A stretch of 64,000 nucleotides of DNA from [Clostridium] leptum DSM 753 (GTDB taxonomy: Bacteria > Bacillota > Clostridia > Oscillospirales > Acutalibacteraceae), in NCBI GenBank assembly GCA_000154345.1, contig DS480350.1, positions 459,706 through 523,705 of the forward strand, given 5' to 3'. Position 1 is the first letter of the stretch, and every line of letters starts with the position of its first letter. Below, piece by piece: positions 8,443 through 17,462 of this stretch. The notes beneath the pieces are model-generated. The model did not search any database. It worked only from the letters and a program-made list of their open reading frames with translations, and was not told where the DNA came from. A program made the translations under genes and the position numbers.

Positions 8443-9171
8443 TTGGCCAACGCTGTTGAGGTAAAAAACGTAACCATGGAATTTAATATGTCCAAGGAAA
8501 AAGTGGACAGCATCAAGGAGTATTTCATCAAGCTGGTAAAGCGGGAGCTTCACTTTGAGCAGTTTTTGGCGCTGAAGGATGTTTCCGTTACGATCGAGCA
8601 GGGAGATGTCTTCGGCATTGTCGGCTTAAACGGCTCAGGGAAAAGCACCTTGCTGAAGGTGATCTCGGGGATTCTCAAGCCTACGAAGGGCACGGTGAAA
8701 ACCGTCGGCACCATCTCCCCGATGATTGAACTGGGCGCCGGCTTTGACATGGATCTTACCGCCAGGGAAAATATTTTCCTGAATGGTTCTGTTTTAGGTT
8801 ATTCCAAGCAGATGATGGAGGAAAAGTTCGACGAAATTTTGGAGTTTTCTGAGCTCCAGCCCTTTGTGGATGTGGCGGTGAAAAATTATTCTTCCGGAAT
8901 GGTAGCAAGGCTGGCGTTTGCCATCGCGACCATTACTAAGCCCGATATTTTGATCGTGGATGAAATTTTAGCGGTAGGAGACTTTTTGTTCCAGCAGAAA
9001 TGTGAAAAAAGGATTCGGGAAATGATGGACCGGGGAACTACGGTTATTATTGTGTCTCATACCATTGAGCAGATTGAGCGGCTGTGCAAGCACGTGCTTT
9101 GGCTGGAGCATGGAAATATGAAAATGCTGGGAGACACCAAGACGGTGTGCGACGCATATAAAGCAATTTAA
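8443..9171 (+). CDS. Polysaccharide ABC exporter, ATPase (Wzt/TagH type)
   Basis: A 242-residue nucleotide-binding subunit. The Walker A motif GLNGSGKST lies near residue 63, the ABC signature YSSGM near 149, and Walker B with switch residues (ILIVDEILAVGD) near 170. It ends soon after the switch His (VSHTIEQ), so it lacks the C-terminal carbohydrate-binding domain that some Wzt proteins use to recognise capped chains; it resembles the short RgpD/KpsT forms. It starts at TTG after a GGGGGGAG ribosome binding site, directly behind the permease. Confidence 0.94.
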   Translation: MANAVEVKNVTMEFNMSKEKVDSIKEYFIKLVKRELHFEQFLALKDVSVTIEQGDVFGIVGLNGSGKSTLLKVISGILKPTKGTVKTVGTISPMIELGAGFDMDLTARENIFLNGSVLGYSKQMMEEKFDEILEFSELQPFVDVAVKNYSSGMVARLAFAIATITKPDILIVDEILAVGDFLFQQKCEKRIREMMDRGTTVIIVSHTIEQIERLCKHVLWLEHGNMKMLGDTKTVCDAYKAI

Positions 9172-9192
9172 CTTCATTTGGGGAGGCATGTT

Positions 9193-11904
9193 ATGAGCAA
9201 GCGCTACGAGGATATTTACACTCAGAATTATTATGACCAATACAGCGTTGGAAACGGTCATGAGGGTTATGAGGATTCCAAATATACAAAGGATTTTTTA
9301 AAAAATATCGCCGGACGAATCTATGAGGACAGAAAGCCGGAAAGCGTTTTAGACGTAGGATGCGCCATGGGATATTTGGTTGAGGCGCTGCGTGATTTAG
9401 GTGTGGAGGCTTACGGCGTCGATGTTTCCGAGTACGCAATTTCCAAGGTGAGAGAGGATTTAAAGCCGTTCTGCAAGGCGGCCTCCGCCCTGGAGGAGCT
9501 GCCGGAGGGCTTTCCCCGGCATTTTGATTTGGTGACGGCCATTGAGGTGGCGGAGCATCTATATGAGGAGGACAGCGACCTGTTCTTCGACCATTTATGC
9601 AGCTGGGGCGACCAGGTGGTGTTTTCTTCCACAGACGACGATTATGACGAACCGACCCATGTCAATGTCCAGAAGATAGAATACTGGACGAAAAAATTTG
9701 CCCAAAGAGGCTTTTACCGCGATTTTTCCAGTGATTTAAGCTACCTGACAAGACACGCCGTATGCTTTGTAAGACAAGAGAAGCGGTCTCCCATCGCGCT
9801 GGCGGAGGATTATGAACGGCTTCTCCGAATAAAAGTGGATGATGAGGCGGAGCTGGCCGAGCGGATGGAGAAGCTGGCTCAGCAGCTGACGGGCTGCCAG
9901 GGTCAAATGGATACCTTAAGGGATATTTTTGAAAGATATCAAAGGGAAAAAGAGTCGGAAATCAGCCAGCTGGAGCGTAAAAGTAAAGAAAACGTAAAAA
10001 AACTAATGAAAGCGAGGCAGGAGCTTGATTTAGCGAACCGCGCCCTGCAGGAGTTCCACGGCTCAGTTTTCTGGAAAATGACTAAGCCGCTTCGTTTTTT
10101 GGTGGATCTATTAAAAAGGGGAATGAAGAAATTTAAGGTTACCCGGCTGATTTACAAAGGACTGGCCAGCGTTAAGGATGTGGGAATAAGGGAAACCTGC
10201 CGTCGGGCCAGAAAAATGACCTCCCGGTTAAATGAGACGGCGCTTTATGTTAAGAGCAACGCCTTGACAGAGAAGCAGAGAAAAATTGAAGAAAACACGA
10301 AGTTCCAAAACCCGGTAACCTTCAGCGTGATCGTCCCGGTTTATAACTGCCCTGAGCAGTTTTTAAAGGAGATGATCGAATCTGTGATCGGCCAGACCTA
10401 TCCCAAATGGGAGCTGTGTCTGGCGGATGGCTCGGATCAGGAGCACGGCTACGTAGAAACGATATGCCGCGGGTATGCCCAAAAGGATCCCAGAGTGAAG
10501 TATCAGAAATTATCCAAAAACCTGGGGATTTCCGCCAATACAAATGCGGCTATTGAGATGGCTGCGGGTGAATATATCAGCCTGTTTGATCATGACGATT
10601 TGCTTCATCCTTCCGCCTTGTTCCAGGTGATGAAGGTAATCGAGGAACAGCACGCGGACTTTATCTATACGGATGAGTGTTCTTTTGAGGGCACGCTGGA
10701 GAATCCTACCTTTGCTCATTTCAAGCCTGATTATGCCCCGGATACCCTGAGAAGCAATAACTATATCTGCCATTTGTCCACTTTCAGCAGAGAATTGATG
10801 GATCAGGCGGGACGTTTTTCCACCGAACATGACGGCAGCCAGGATTACGATATGATTTTAAGGCTGACGGAAAAGGCAAAACATATTGTCCATATTCCCA
10901 GGGTGCTGTATTATTGGCGTGTTCATGCCGGCTCCGTGGCCAGCGGCGTAGGCGTGAAGCCCTATTGTATTCTGGCGGCGAAAAGGGCTTTACAGGATCA
11001 TATGGAGCGTGTAGGATTAAAAGGAGAGGTCACCGACTCCAAAGTGCCTTCCACTTACAAAATTAATTATGAGCTGGATGAGACGCCCTTGATCTCCATT
11101 TTGATTCCGAATAAAGACCATATTGACGATTTGAAAAAATGTATCGATAGTATTTTGGATTACAGCACTTATAAAAATTTTGAGATCGTCATCGTAGAGA
11201 ATAACAGTACCGAACTAAGAACCTTTGAGTACTATCAGGAGCTGGAAAAGGATTCTAAAATTAAAGTGGTCACCTGGAAAGGAAAGTTTAATTATTCCGC
11301 TATCAACAACTATGGCGCCGGCTTTTGCTCTGGAAAATATCTTCTTTTGTTAAATAATGATATAGAGGTTATCACGCCTAATTGGATCGAGGAAATGCTG
11401 ATGTTCGCCCAGCGCGAGGATGTGGGGGCCGTAGGGGCTAGGCTTTACTATCCTGACGGCACCTTGCAGCATGGCGGCATTATTTTGGGCCTTGGAGGAA
11501 TTGCCGGACATGCACAGCTAGGAATCAGCCGGGAGGATCCCGGCTACGCTGGCCGGGTATCTTTTGTTCAGAATTTAAGCGCCTGCACAGCAGCATGTCT
11601 GTTAGTGAGAAAAAGCGTATTTGATGAAGTGGATGGCTTGGATGAAGAATTTCAAGTAGCGTTCAATGATGTGGACTTTTGCTTAAGAATAAGGGATAAG
11701 GGTTATCTAATTGTATATACGCCTTATGCTGAATTATATCATTATGAATCTAAAAGCAGAGGCTATGAGGATACTCCGGAAAAACAAGAGAGATTCCAGA
11801 GAGAAATTGCCCTGATGAAAACACGCTGGGATGGCCTGTTGGAAAATGATCCCTATTATAACCCCAACATGACGCTGAAAATCGGCGGATTTACGATCAA
11901 ATAA
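9193..11904 (+). CDS. Methyltransferase-GT2-GT2 fusion protein
   Basis: A 903-residue three-part enzyme. Residues about 30-190 form a SAM-dependent methyltransferase (VLDVGCAMGYL motif I near 52). Residues about 213-290 are Lys/Glu-rich and likely coiled coil. Residues about 376-600 are one GT2 domain (FSVIVPVYNC, DHDDLL near 465). Residues about 634-890 are a second GT2 domain (ISILIPNKD, NNDIEV near 718, FNDVDFCLR near 823). ATG 9193 is chosen because a GGGGAGG ribosome binding site lies 6 nt before it; an upstream TTG at 9178 precedes that site. It probably extends and may methyl-modify the exported glycan. Acceptor, donor and order of reaction are unknown. Confidence 0.88.
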   Translation: MSKRYEDIYTQNYYDQYSVGNGHEGYEDSKYTKDFLKNIAGRIYEDRKPESVLDVGCAMGYLVEALRDLGVEAYGVDVSEYAISKVREDLKPFCKAASALEELPEGFPRHFDLVTAIEVAEHLYEEDSDLFFDHLCSWGDQVVFSSTDDDYDEPTHVNVQKIEYWTKKFAQRGFYRDFSSDLSYLTRHAVCFVRQEKRSPIALAEDYERLLRIKVDDEAELAERMEKLAQQLTGCQGQMDTLRDIFERYQREKESEISQLERKSKENVKKLMKARQELDLANRALQEFHGSVFWKMTKPLRFLVDLLKRGMKKFKVTRLIYKGLASVKDVGIRETCRRARKMTSRLNETALYVKSNALTEKQRKIEENTKFQNPVTFSVIVPVYNCPEQFLKEMIESVIGQTYPKWELCLADGSDQEHGYVETICRGYAQKDPRVKYQKLSKNLGISANTNAAIEMAAGEYISLFDHDDLLHPSALFQVMKVIEEQHADFIYTDECSFEGTLENPTFAHFKPDYAPDTLRSNNYICHLSTFSRELMDQAGRFSTEHDGSQDYDMILRLTEKAKHIVHIPRVLYYWRVHAGSVASGVGVKPYCILAAKRALQDHMERVGLKGEVTDSKVPSTYKINYELDETPLISILIPNKDHIDDLKKCIDSILDYSTYKNFEIVIVENNSTELRTFEYYQELEKDSKIKVVTWKGKFNYSAINNYGAGFCSGKYLLLLNNDIEVITPNWIEEMLMFAQREDVGAVGARLYYPDGTLQHGGIILGLGGIAGHAQLGISREDPGYAGRVSFVQNLSACTAACLLVRKSVFDEVDGLDEEFQVAFNDVDFCLRIRDKGYLIVYTPYAELYHYESKSRGYEDTPEKQERFQREIALMKTRWDGLLENDPYYNPNMTLKIGGFTIK

Positions 11905-11928
11905 TAAAAAATGGAAGGGGAGTCCCAG

Positions 11929-12375
11929 ATGAAAAGCTTTATCAAAAAGTTCTTTGATAAAAGCTTGCTTTTATTCTTAATCATTGGCGCCTGCAATACA
12001 GTGCTGAGCTTGGCCCTCCAATTCGCTTTGTTTAACTGGGCTCATTTCGGCTATTGGGGTTCCTCTGCCACAGCTTTCGCTATTTGCAGCATCAGCAGCT
12101 TTTATTTCAATAAAAAATATTCCTTCAAAAATACAGAAAAGGTTTGGATTACCGCTTTACGCTTTGCGCTGGTAATCGCCGTGTGCTATGTATTGGCCTA
12201 TTATGTCGCTCAGCCTCTGACTAGCTGGCTTCTGAACGCCTTGGGCTGGACTCTGGAATCCAAGATCACCGACCAGATTGCCATGCTGGTCGGCCAAGTA
12301 ATCTTTACTTTGTTGAATTATACCGGCCAAAAGTTTTTTGCTTTTAAAAACCAGGAGGATAAAAAAGAAGGATAA
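11929..12375 (+). CDS. GtrA-like membrane protein
   Basis: A 148-residue protein with four predicted transmembrane helices, matching the GtrA family, small proteins thought to help flip or present lipid-linked sugars for glycan decoration. The family features are visible: an early Gly/Asn-rich helix (FLIIGACNTVLS), the SFYFNKKYSFKN loop near residues 63-74, and a C-terminal NYTGQKFFAFKN. ATG 11929 follows a GGAAGGGGAG ribosome binding site; an ATG at 11911 precedes it and is unlikely. It ends the polysaccharide locus, and its stop codon lies inside the terminator palindrome. Confidence 0.87.
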   Translation: MKSFIKKFFDKSLLLFLIIGACNTVLSLALQFALFNWAHFGYWGSSATAFAICSISSFYFNKKYSFKNTEKVWITALRFALVIAVCYVLAYYVAQPLTSWLLNALGWTLESKITDQIAMLVGQVIFTLLNYTGQKFFAFKNQEDKKEG

Positions 12376-12402
12376 CGGCCTAGGCCGTTATCCTTCTTTT
12401 TT
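12361..12402. terminator. Perfect 20-bp bidirectional terminator
   Basis: A20-type inverted repeat: 12361-12380 is the exact reverse complement of 12383-12402, centred on CTAG, with an A6 run at one end and a T6 run at the other. It overlaps the gtrA stop codon and faces birA from the other side, so it can end both convergent transcripts. Confidence 0.9.
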
Positions 12403-12453
12403 AGGTTACAGCTGAATTTCTACCCAAGTCAAACATCAACCGCGTCACTAAGG

Positions 12454-13419
12454 TTAATAAATCCCCTGTACCGTGACTTCCCCGGAGCCAATCTCCACAA
12501 TGCCGCCGTCAGTTTGAATCAGCAATTCTCCTTCTTTGCTGAGCCCGATGGATTGTCCGGTGATTTCCCGCCCGCCGCGGATGACGCTGACCTGACGGTT
12601 GAGGGAAACGCACAGCTCCTCGTACGGCGTGATAAAATCGGCGGTCAAATCAGTAACAAACCGGTCATAGCAAGCCTCGAATTCTTCCAGCACCGCCCGG
12701 ATCAGAGCGGCCCGGTCTATTTTCTCTCCGGTTTCCAGCAGCAAGGAGGTCGCCTTCTTTTTGAGCTCCCCTTCAAATTCAGAAAGATTGGCGTTGACGC
12801 CGATACCAACTACTACGTAATGAATCTGTTCCATATCAGCAGCCAGCTCGGTCAAAATTCCGCATACCTTCTTTCGGCCGATTACGATATCGTTAGGCCA
12901 CTTAATCATGGCGCCGCAGCCGGTGAGACGGCGGATCGCCCGGCACACAGATAAACCGGCGATTAAAGTGAGCAGAGTGGCTTCCTGAGGGGCCAGCTGA
13001 GGACGGAGCAGCAAGGACATCCACACGCCAGCACCGGGAGGCGAGGACCAGGACCGTCCCAGACGGCCTTTTCCACCGGTCTGACGTTCGGCTAAACAAA
13101 GAGTGCCGTCGGGAGCTCCTGCCGCGCCCTGGCGCTTGGCTTCCTCGTTGGTGGAGTCGGTTTCCTCCAGAACGACGATGTTCCGGCCCAGAAAGTGCGT
13201 GGAAAGTCCGGACTGGATAGCCGTGGCGTCCAAAAGGTCGGGCTGGGAGGAAAGGCAGTAGCCCCGGTTGGTGACGGAGTCGATTCCGTAGCCCTTTTCC
13301 CGCAAGGCCTTTACCGCCTTCCAGACTGCAGCCCGGGATACTCCCAGCTGCCGGCTGATCTCCTCGCCGGAAAGATAACCGTCTGTTTGCTTTAACAGGG
13401 ATAATACTTGTTTTTGCAT
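12454..13419 (-). CDS. birA: Biotin-protein ligase / biotin repressor
   Basis: BirA, 321 residues, activates biotin to biotinyl-AMP and transfers it to carboxylase lysines; with its DNA-binding domain it can also repress biotin genes. Residues 5-60 form a winged helix-turn-helix (SGEEISRQLGVSRAAVWKAV). The central ligase domain has GRLGRSW near residue 113 for biotinyl-AMP binding and KWPNDI near 172. A C-terminal SH3-like domain follows. ATG 13419 has an AGGGAGG site 6 nt upstream; the frame continues upstream without family similarity. No biotin synthesis genes are in the window. It is transcribed toward gtrA and shares its terminator. Confidence 0.95.
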   Translation of the reverse strand: MQKQVLSLLKQTDGYLSGEEISRQLGVSRAAVWKAVKALREKGYGIDSVTNRGYCLSSQPDLLDATAIQSGLSTHFLGRNIVVLEETDSTNEEAKRQGAAGAPDGTLCLAERQTGGKGRLGRSWSSPPGAGVWMSLLLRPQLAPQEATLLTLIAGLSVCRAIRRLTGCGAMIKWPNDIVIGRKKVCGILTELAADMEQIHYVVVGIGVNANLSEFEGELKKKATSLLLETGEKIDRAALIRAVLEEFEACYDRFVTDLTADFITPYEELCVSLNRQVSVIRGGREITGQSIGLSKEGELLIQTDGGIVEIGSGEVTVQGIY

Positions 13420-13452
13420 AAAAAGCCTCCCTCTCGCAGTGGCATTTGCTTT

Positions 13453-13482
13453 ATTATAAACCAATTTACCGCCGTTTGTCCA
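13453..13482 (-). promoter_or_regulatory. birA promoter
   Basis: On the minus strand TGGACA (complement of 13477-13482) and a perfect TATAAT (complement of 13453-13458) are 18 nt apart, 34 nt upstream of the birA start. It faces away from the DUF951-prfA promoter. Confidence 0.65.
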
Positions 13483-13511
13483 TGCGCCGGTAAAAAGATA
13501 CAAAATGTTTA

Positions 13512-13541
13512 TTGAATAGGGACGGGGAGAAGTGCTATAAT
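13512..13541 (+). promoter_or_regulatory. Promoter of the DUF951-prfA unit
   Basis: TTGAAT (13512-13517), an 18-nt spacer ending in TGC, and a perfect TATAAT (13536-13541) form an extended -10 promoter about 69 nt upstream of the DUF951 gene. Confidence 0.7.
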
Positions 13542-13609
13542 AAATTGTTACAAACTGGGAATCTTTAGAAGTGATGAAACAGCCTTTCGGAAAAATGGAG
13601 GTGCGGCGT

Positions 13610-13804
13610 ATGGATGTCCAGGTAGGCGATATTTTGGAAATGAAAAAGCCCCATCCCTGCGGGAGCAGGAGATTTTTGGTTCTGCGCTCCGGCATGGATT
13701 TTAAGATCCGCTGTACTGGCTGCGGCCATGAGGTGATGGTTCCCCGGGTAAAGGCGGAAAAAAATATCAAAAAGATTATCCGGCAGGAGCAAGATGAAAA
13801 ATAA
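13610..13804 (+). CDS. DUF951 family small protein
   Basis: A 64-residue cytosolic protein of the DUF951 family, which is widespread in Firmicutes and of unknown biochemical role. The family sequence is clear: VGDILEMKKPHPCGS, then RSGMDFKIRCTGCGHEVMVPR, with Cys residues in PHPCGS and CTGCG that could bind metal. ATG 13610 fits both the family length and a GGAGG site 10 nt before it; earlier in-frame ATGs at 13571 and 13574 lack one. It is 46 nt from prfA and shares its promoter. Predicted nucleic acid binding from the basic residues is only an inference. Confidence 0.88.
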   Translation: MDVQVGDILEMKKPHPCGSRRFLVLRSGMDFKIRCTGCGHEVMVPRVKAEKNIKKIIRQEQDEK

Positions 13805-13850
13805 AATCCGGATTTAACGGAGCTATTATCCTAGAGAAAGCGGTGGCGTT

Positions 13851-14927
13851 ATGTTTGACCGTTTAGAGGTCTTTGAAAAAAAATATGAGGAATGCAATCA
13901 AAAGCTTTACGACCCTGCGGTTGTGTCCGACCCGGAAGCGTATGCGGCGCTGATGAAGGAAGTTAAGGGGCTGGAGCCTGTAGTAGAAAAATACAAAGAG
14001 TATAAAAAACAAAAAAACAACGAAGAGGAAGCAAAACAGCTGCTTGCGGAGGGCGGTTTAGAAAAGGACTTTAGGGAAATGGTGGAGCTGGAGCTGGAGG
14101 AAGCCAGGGAGTCCCTGGAAAAAATTTCCGAGGAGCTGAAAATTCTTCTGCTTCCCAAGGATCCCAACGACGACCGGAACGTTATTGTTGAAATTCGCGG
14201 CGGCGCCGGCGGCGAGGAGGCGGCGCTGTTCTCCGCCAGCCTGTTCCGGATGTACAGCATGTACGCGGAAACCAAGCGGTGGAAAACGGAAATTCTCAAC
14301 GCCAATGAAACGGAGCTGGGCGGCTATAAGGAGATCAGCTTCATGATCACAGGCGAGGGGGCTTACTCTCGGATGAAGTATGAGAGCGGGGTTCACCGTG
14401 TCCAGCGGGTGCCGGAAACGGAGACCCAGGGCCGGATTCACACCTCTACCGTGACGGTGGCCGTACTGCCGGAGGCAGAGGATGTAGAGGTAGAGATCAA
14501 CCCGTCAGACTTAAAAATCGATACCTTTCGTTCCGGCGGAGCGGGAGGCCAGCACATTAATAAAACAGATTCCGCCATCCGGATTACCCATCTGCCCACC
14601 GGCTTAGTGGTGGAGTGCCAGGATGAAAGAAGCCAATATAAAAACAAGGATAAGGCCATGAAGGTACTGAAATCCCGTCTGCTGGAGGCGGAGAGGGAAA
14701 AGCAGCAGAACGAGGTGGCTCAGGAGCGGAAGTCCCAGGTAGGCACCGGCGACCGCAGCGAACGAATCCGCACCTATAATTTCCCCCAGGGCAGGCTTAC
14801 CGACCACCGGATCGGCCTGACCCTTTACCGCCTGGAGGATGTCATGAACGGAAATCTGGACGAGGTGATCGACGCTTTGATCACCGCAGACCGGGCCGCA
14901 AAGCTGGAAAGCACCATTGAGGGTTAA
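13851..14927 (+). CDS. prfA: Peptide chain release factor 1
   Basis: RF1, 358 residues, recognises UAG and UAA stop codons in the ribosomal A site and triggers peptide release. The catalytic GGQ motif lies near residues 231-233 ([15 protein letters not shown]). The RF1-type codon-reading tripeptide appears as PET in [14 protein letters not shown], where P-x-T marks RF1 rather than RF2. The N-terminal helical domain is present and length is normal. ATG follows a weak site. The Gln of GGQ would be methylated by PrmC, which is not in the window. A long terminator follows. Confidence 0.97.
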   Translation: MFDRLEVFEKKYEECNQKLYDPAVVSDPEAYAALMKEVKGLEPVVEKYKEYKKQKNNEEEAKQLLAEGGLEKDFREMVELELEEARESLEKISEELKILLLPKDPNDDRNVIVEIRGGAGGEEAALFSASLFRMYSMYAETKRWKTEILNANETELGGYKEISFMITGEGAYSRMKYESGVHRVQRVPETETQGRIHTSTVTVAVLPEAEDVEVEINPSDLKIDTFRSGGAGGQHINKTDSAIRITHLPTGLVVECQDERSQYKNKDKAMKVLKSRLLEAEREKQQNEVAQERKSQVGTGDRSERIRTYNFPQGRLTDHRIGLTLYRLEDVMNGNLDEVIDALITADRAAKLESTIEG

Positions 14928-14936
14928 TGCCTTCGA

Positions 14937-14999
14937 AAAGGAGGCTCCGCCAGGCGGCAGAAGGAGAGCCTCGGCAGAGGCTTGGCGGAACCTCTTTTT
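14937..14999 (+). terminator. Terminator after prfA
   Basis: An imperfect stem joins 14937-14952 to 14983-14999 (GAGG-TCCGCCA pairing) with a GC-rich inner loop and ends in T5. The rest of the spacer to 15243 is GC-rich and holds no gene that I can support; no convincing promoter is visible for tsaC, only a TTGATA at 15188. Confidence 0.75.
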
Positions 15000-15243
15000 A
15001 GAACAGGCACCGCCTTCCTGGCCGGCGGCAGGAGTGCGGGGACCATTCGCTCTGGAAAAAGCTTTTTAGCCCGCCGGAGGCGATTAGGCCATTAGGCCGG
15101 CGGCGCTGACGTTTTTCTGCCGGGACCGAAAGTGATAAACCTCTGGCTGTGACGGAACCGGACCTAAAAAGCTGTGGGATTTACTAATTGATAATTCACG
15201 GCCATTTTGTTTTGAGCAGATCTAAGGAATAGGATGAGAAAAA

Positions 15244-16263
15244 TTGCAAACGCTGATGTTACAAGCGGACGACAAGGGAATCCGGCGGGCCGCTGAGATC
15301 ATTCAACAGGGAGGCCTGGTGGGAATCCCGACGGAAACGGTGTACGGCCTGGCGGGGAACGCCCTAAACGGCTCGGTATCCCGGAAAATTTTCGCGGCGA
15401 AGGGACGGCCTTCGGATAATCCCCTGATCGTCCATATCGCGGCGGAGGAGGAAGCGCGGCCCCTGGTCAAAGAGTTCCCGGAGCCTGCGCGGAAATTGGC
15501 TGCGGCTTATTGGCCCGGCCCGCTGACCATGGTTCTGCCCAAATCCGAGCTGGTACCTATGGAAACCAGCGGCGGCCTTTCCACCGTAGCGGTGAGGCTT
15601 CCAGCCCATCCGGTGGCAAACCGGCTGATCCGGGCCTGTGGATGTCCCTTGGCCGCGCCCTCGGGAAACCTGTCCGGAAGGCCCAGCCCCACCACAGCGC
15701 GGCATATGCTCCACGATATGGATGGCAGGATTGACGCCATTCTGGACGGCGGCCCCTGCGGCGTAGGGGTGGAGTCCACGGTGCTGGCTTTGGCGGAACA
15801 AAAGCCAAGGCTGCTGCGCCCGGGCGGCGTTACCTTGGAAATGCTTCAAAGGGTTGTCGGCGCCGTAACGGTAGACCCGGCGGTGCTCCATAAGCTGGCG
15901 GATGGCGCTCAGGCGGCGTCACCCGGCATGAAATATAAGCATTACGCTCCCAAGGCCAAGGTAATCCTGGTGAAGGGAACTGCGGAGCGGTACCGGGAAT
16001 TTGTCAACAGCAAAAAGGCCCCCGGAGTAGGCGCTCTGTGCTTTGACGAGGATCAGCATCTTTTGAAGGTGCCTTCTGTGCCCTACGGCAGCGGAAACGA
16101 CAGCGCCGCCCAGGCCAGAGAGCTGTTCGATGCTTTACGGGAACTGGATGAACGGCAGGAAATCCAGCTGGTATATGCCCGGTGCCCGGAGCCGGAGGGC
16201 GTGGGCATGGCGGTTTATAACCGGCTGATCCGGGCCGCGGGATTCGAGGTGATCACCCTTTGA
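15244..16263 (+). CDS. tsaC: L-threonylcarbamoyladenylate synthase (Sua5/YwlC type)
   Basis: A 339-residue YrdC/Sua5 protein that makes threonylcarbamoyl-AMP from threonine, bicarbonate and ATP, the first step to the t6A37 modification of tRNAs reading ANN codons. The YrdC domain occupies residues 1-200 (GGLVGIPTETVYGLAGNA near 24, KGRPSDNPLIVH near 53, APSGNLSGRPSPT near 139). The extra C-terminal Sua5 domain follows a linker with the conserved SPGMKYKHYAPK near 222. It begins at TTG 15244 after a weak site. Its stop overlaps the coaE start by four bases (TTGA), indicating translational coupling. Confidence 0.95.
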   Translation: MQTLMLQADDKGIRRAAEIIQQGGLVGIPTETVYGLAGNALNGSVSRKIFAAKGRPSDNPLIVHIAAEEEARPLVKEFPEPARKLAAAYWPGPLTMVLPKSELVPMETSGGLSTVAVRLPAHPVANRLIRACGCPLAAPSGNLSGRPSPTTARHMLHDMDGRIDAILDGGPCGVGVESTVLALAEQKPRLLRPGGVTLEMLQRVVGAVTVDPAVLHKLADGAQAASPGMKYKHYAPKAKVILVKGTAERYREFVNSKKAPGVGALCFDEDQHLLKVPSVPYGSGNDSAAQARELFDALRELDERQEIQLVYARCPEPEGVGMAVYNRLIRAAGFEVITL

Positions 16264-16874
16264 CAGAGCCTTTGATTATCGGCCTTACCGGGCCCACCGG
16301 TTCTGGAAAAAGCACGGTGGCCCAGTCCCTGGAGGAGGCGGGATGCGTCGTGATCGACGCGGACAAAATCGCCCGGGAGGTAGTGGCTCCCGGTGCGCCG
16401 GCGCTGAAGGAGCTGCAGAGAGAGTTTGGAGATACGATCCTGGATGATTATGGGAATCTGCGGCGCCATACCTTGGCAAATCTGGCGTTTTCCTCTCTGG
16501 AAAAAACCAAACGCCTCAATGAGATCACCCATCCACATATTTTGCGGAAAATGAAGGAAAATATAGAGGAATGCAGGCAAAAGCGTAAAAAAGTGGTCGT
16601 TCTGGACGCGCCCTTGCTGTTTGAGGCGGGGCTGGAACGTATCTGCACCGTAACCCTGGCGGTGCTCGCCCCTCGGGAACAGCGCCTTCAGCGGGTGATG
16701 GCGCGGGATTCCATCACCAGAGAGGAAGCGGAAAAAAGGATGTCTGCCCAGCAGCAGGATCAATATTATAAGGACCGGTCGGATTACGTGCTGGTCAATC
16801 AGGAGACCAGCGGCGCGCTTTATTACCAAACCAGGAGACTTTTACAGCGTCTCAGGGAGGAGCACAATGTCTAA
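16260..16874 (+). CDS. coaE: Dephospho-CoA kinase
   Basis: CoaE, 204 residues, phosphorylates the 3'-OH of dephospho-CoA with ATP, the last step of coenzyme A synthesis. The P-loop GPTGSGKST lies at residues 10-18, and the DADKIAREVV segment near 33 and DAPLLFEAGLE near 117 are family motifs. Length is normal. Translation starts at TTG 16260, which overlaps the tsaC stop, and its end overlaps the next gene by 8 nt, so three genes are chained without spacer. Confidence 0.95.
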   Translation: MTEPLIIGLTGPTGSGKSTVAQSLEEAGCVVIDADKIAREVVAPGAPALKELQREFGDTILDDYGNLRRHTLANLAFSSLEKTKRLNEITHPHILRKMKENIEECRQKRKKVVVLDAPLLFEAGLERICTVTLAVLAPREQRLQRVMARDSITREEAEKRMSAQQQDQYYKDRSDYVLVNQETSGALYYQTRRLLQRLREEHNV

Positions 16875-17457
16875 AACGGCAAAAAAGGGATTGCTGGCAT
16901 TGCTGCTGCTGGCCGTTTTGGCTGTTGCGGCGGCAGGTGCCTATTTTTCCTATTCTTTTTTCATGAAGCAGGCTTATCCCTTGAAATATAGGGATATTAT
17001 TGAAACGCAGGCGGAAAAATATAGTATTGACCCGGCGTTTCTTTATGGGATGATCCGTACGGAGAGTAATTTTAACCCTGACGCGGAATCCTCGGCGGGC
17101 GCCAGAGGGCTGATGCAGATCATGCCCGCCACCTTTGACTGGCTTCAAACTCATAAGGGCACGGAGCCAAAGCTGGATGCGTCGGCTTTGTACGACCCTC
17201 AGGTAAACGTGGAATACGGTGTGTATTTTCTTTCGATCCTCTGGGAGGAATACGACGATGAAACCGTGATTCTGAGCGCTTATAACGCGGGAATGGGCAA
17301 TGTGGACCAGTGGCTCAGCGAGGAGGAGCACTCCTCTGACGGCGTGACTCTGCACGATATCCCTTACGGGGAGACCGAGCAATATGTTAAGAACGTCCTG
17401 GAAAGCCAGGAAATGTACCGCCGTTTATACGGCGAAGAATTTAAAAATTGGAGGTAA
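16867..17457 (+). CDS. Membrane-anchored lytic transglycosylase (Slt-like)
   Basis: A 196-residue secreted or membrane-anchored enzyme that cleaves peptidoglycan glycan strands to 1,6-anhydro-MurNAc ends. Residues 7-30 form an uncleaved signal anchor. The SLT domain starts near residue 48, with the catalytic Glu at about residue 66 in IRTESNFNP, then ARGLMQIMPAT near 78 and LSAYNAGMGNVDQW near 138. Length fits the minimal single-domain form of Firmicutes. The gene start lies inside the end of coaE. The partner cell-wall function in this set is not otherwise obvious. Confidence 0.92.
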   Translation: MSKTAKKGLLALLLLAVLAVAAAGAYFSYSFFMKQAYPLKYRDIIETQAEKYSIDPAFLYGMIRTESNFNPDAESSAGARGLMQIMPATFDWLQTHKGTEPKLDASALYDPQVNVEYGVYFLSILWEEYDDETVILSAYNAGMGNVDQWLSEEEHSSDGVTLHDIPYGETEQYVKNVLESQEMYRRLYGEEFKNWR

Positions 17458-17462
17458 CGATT

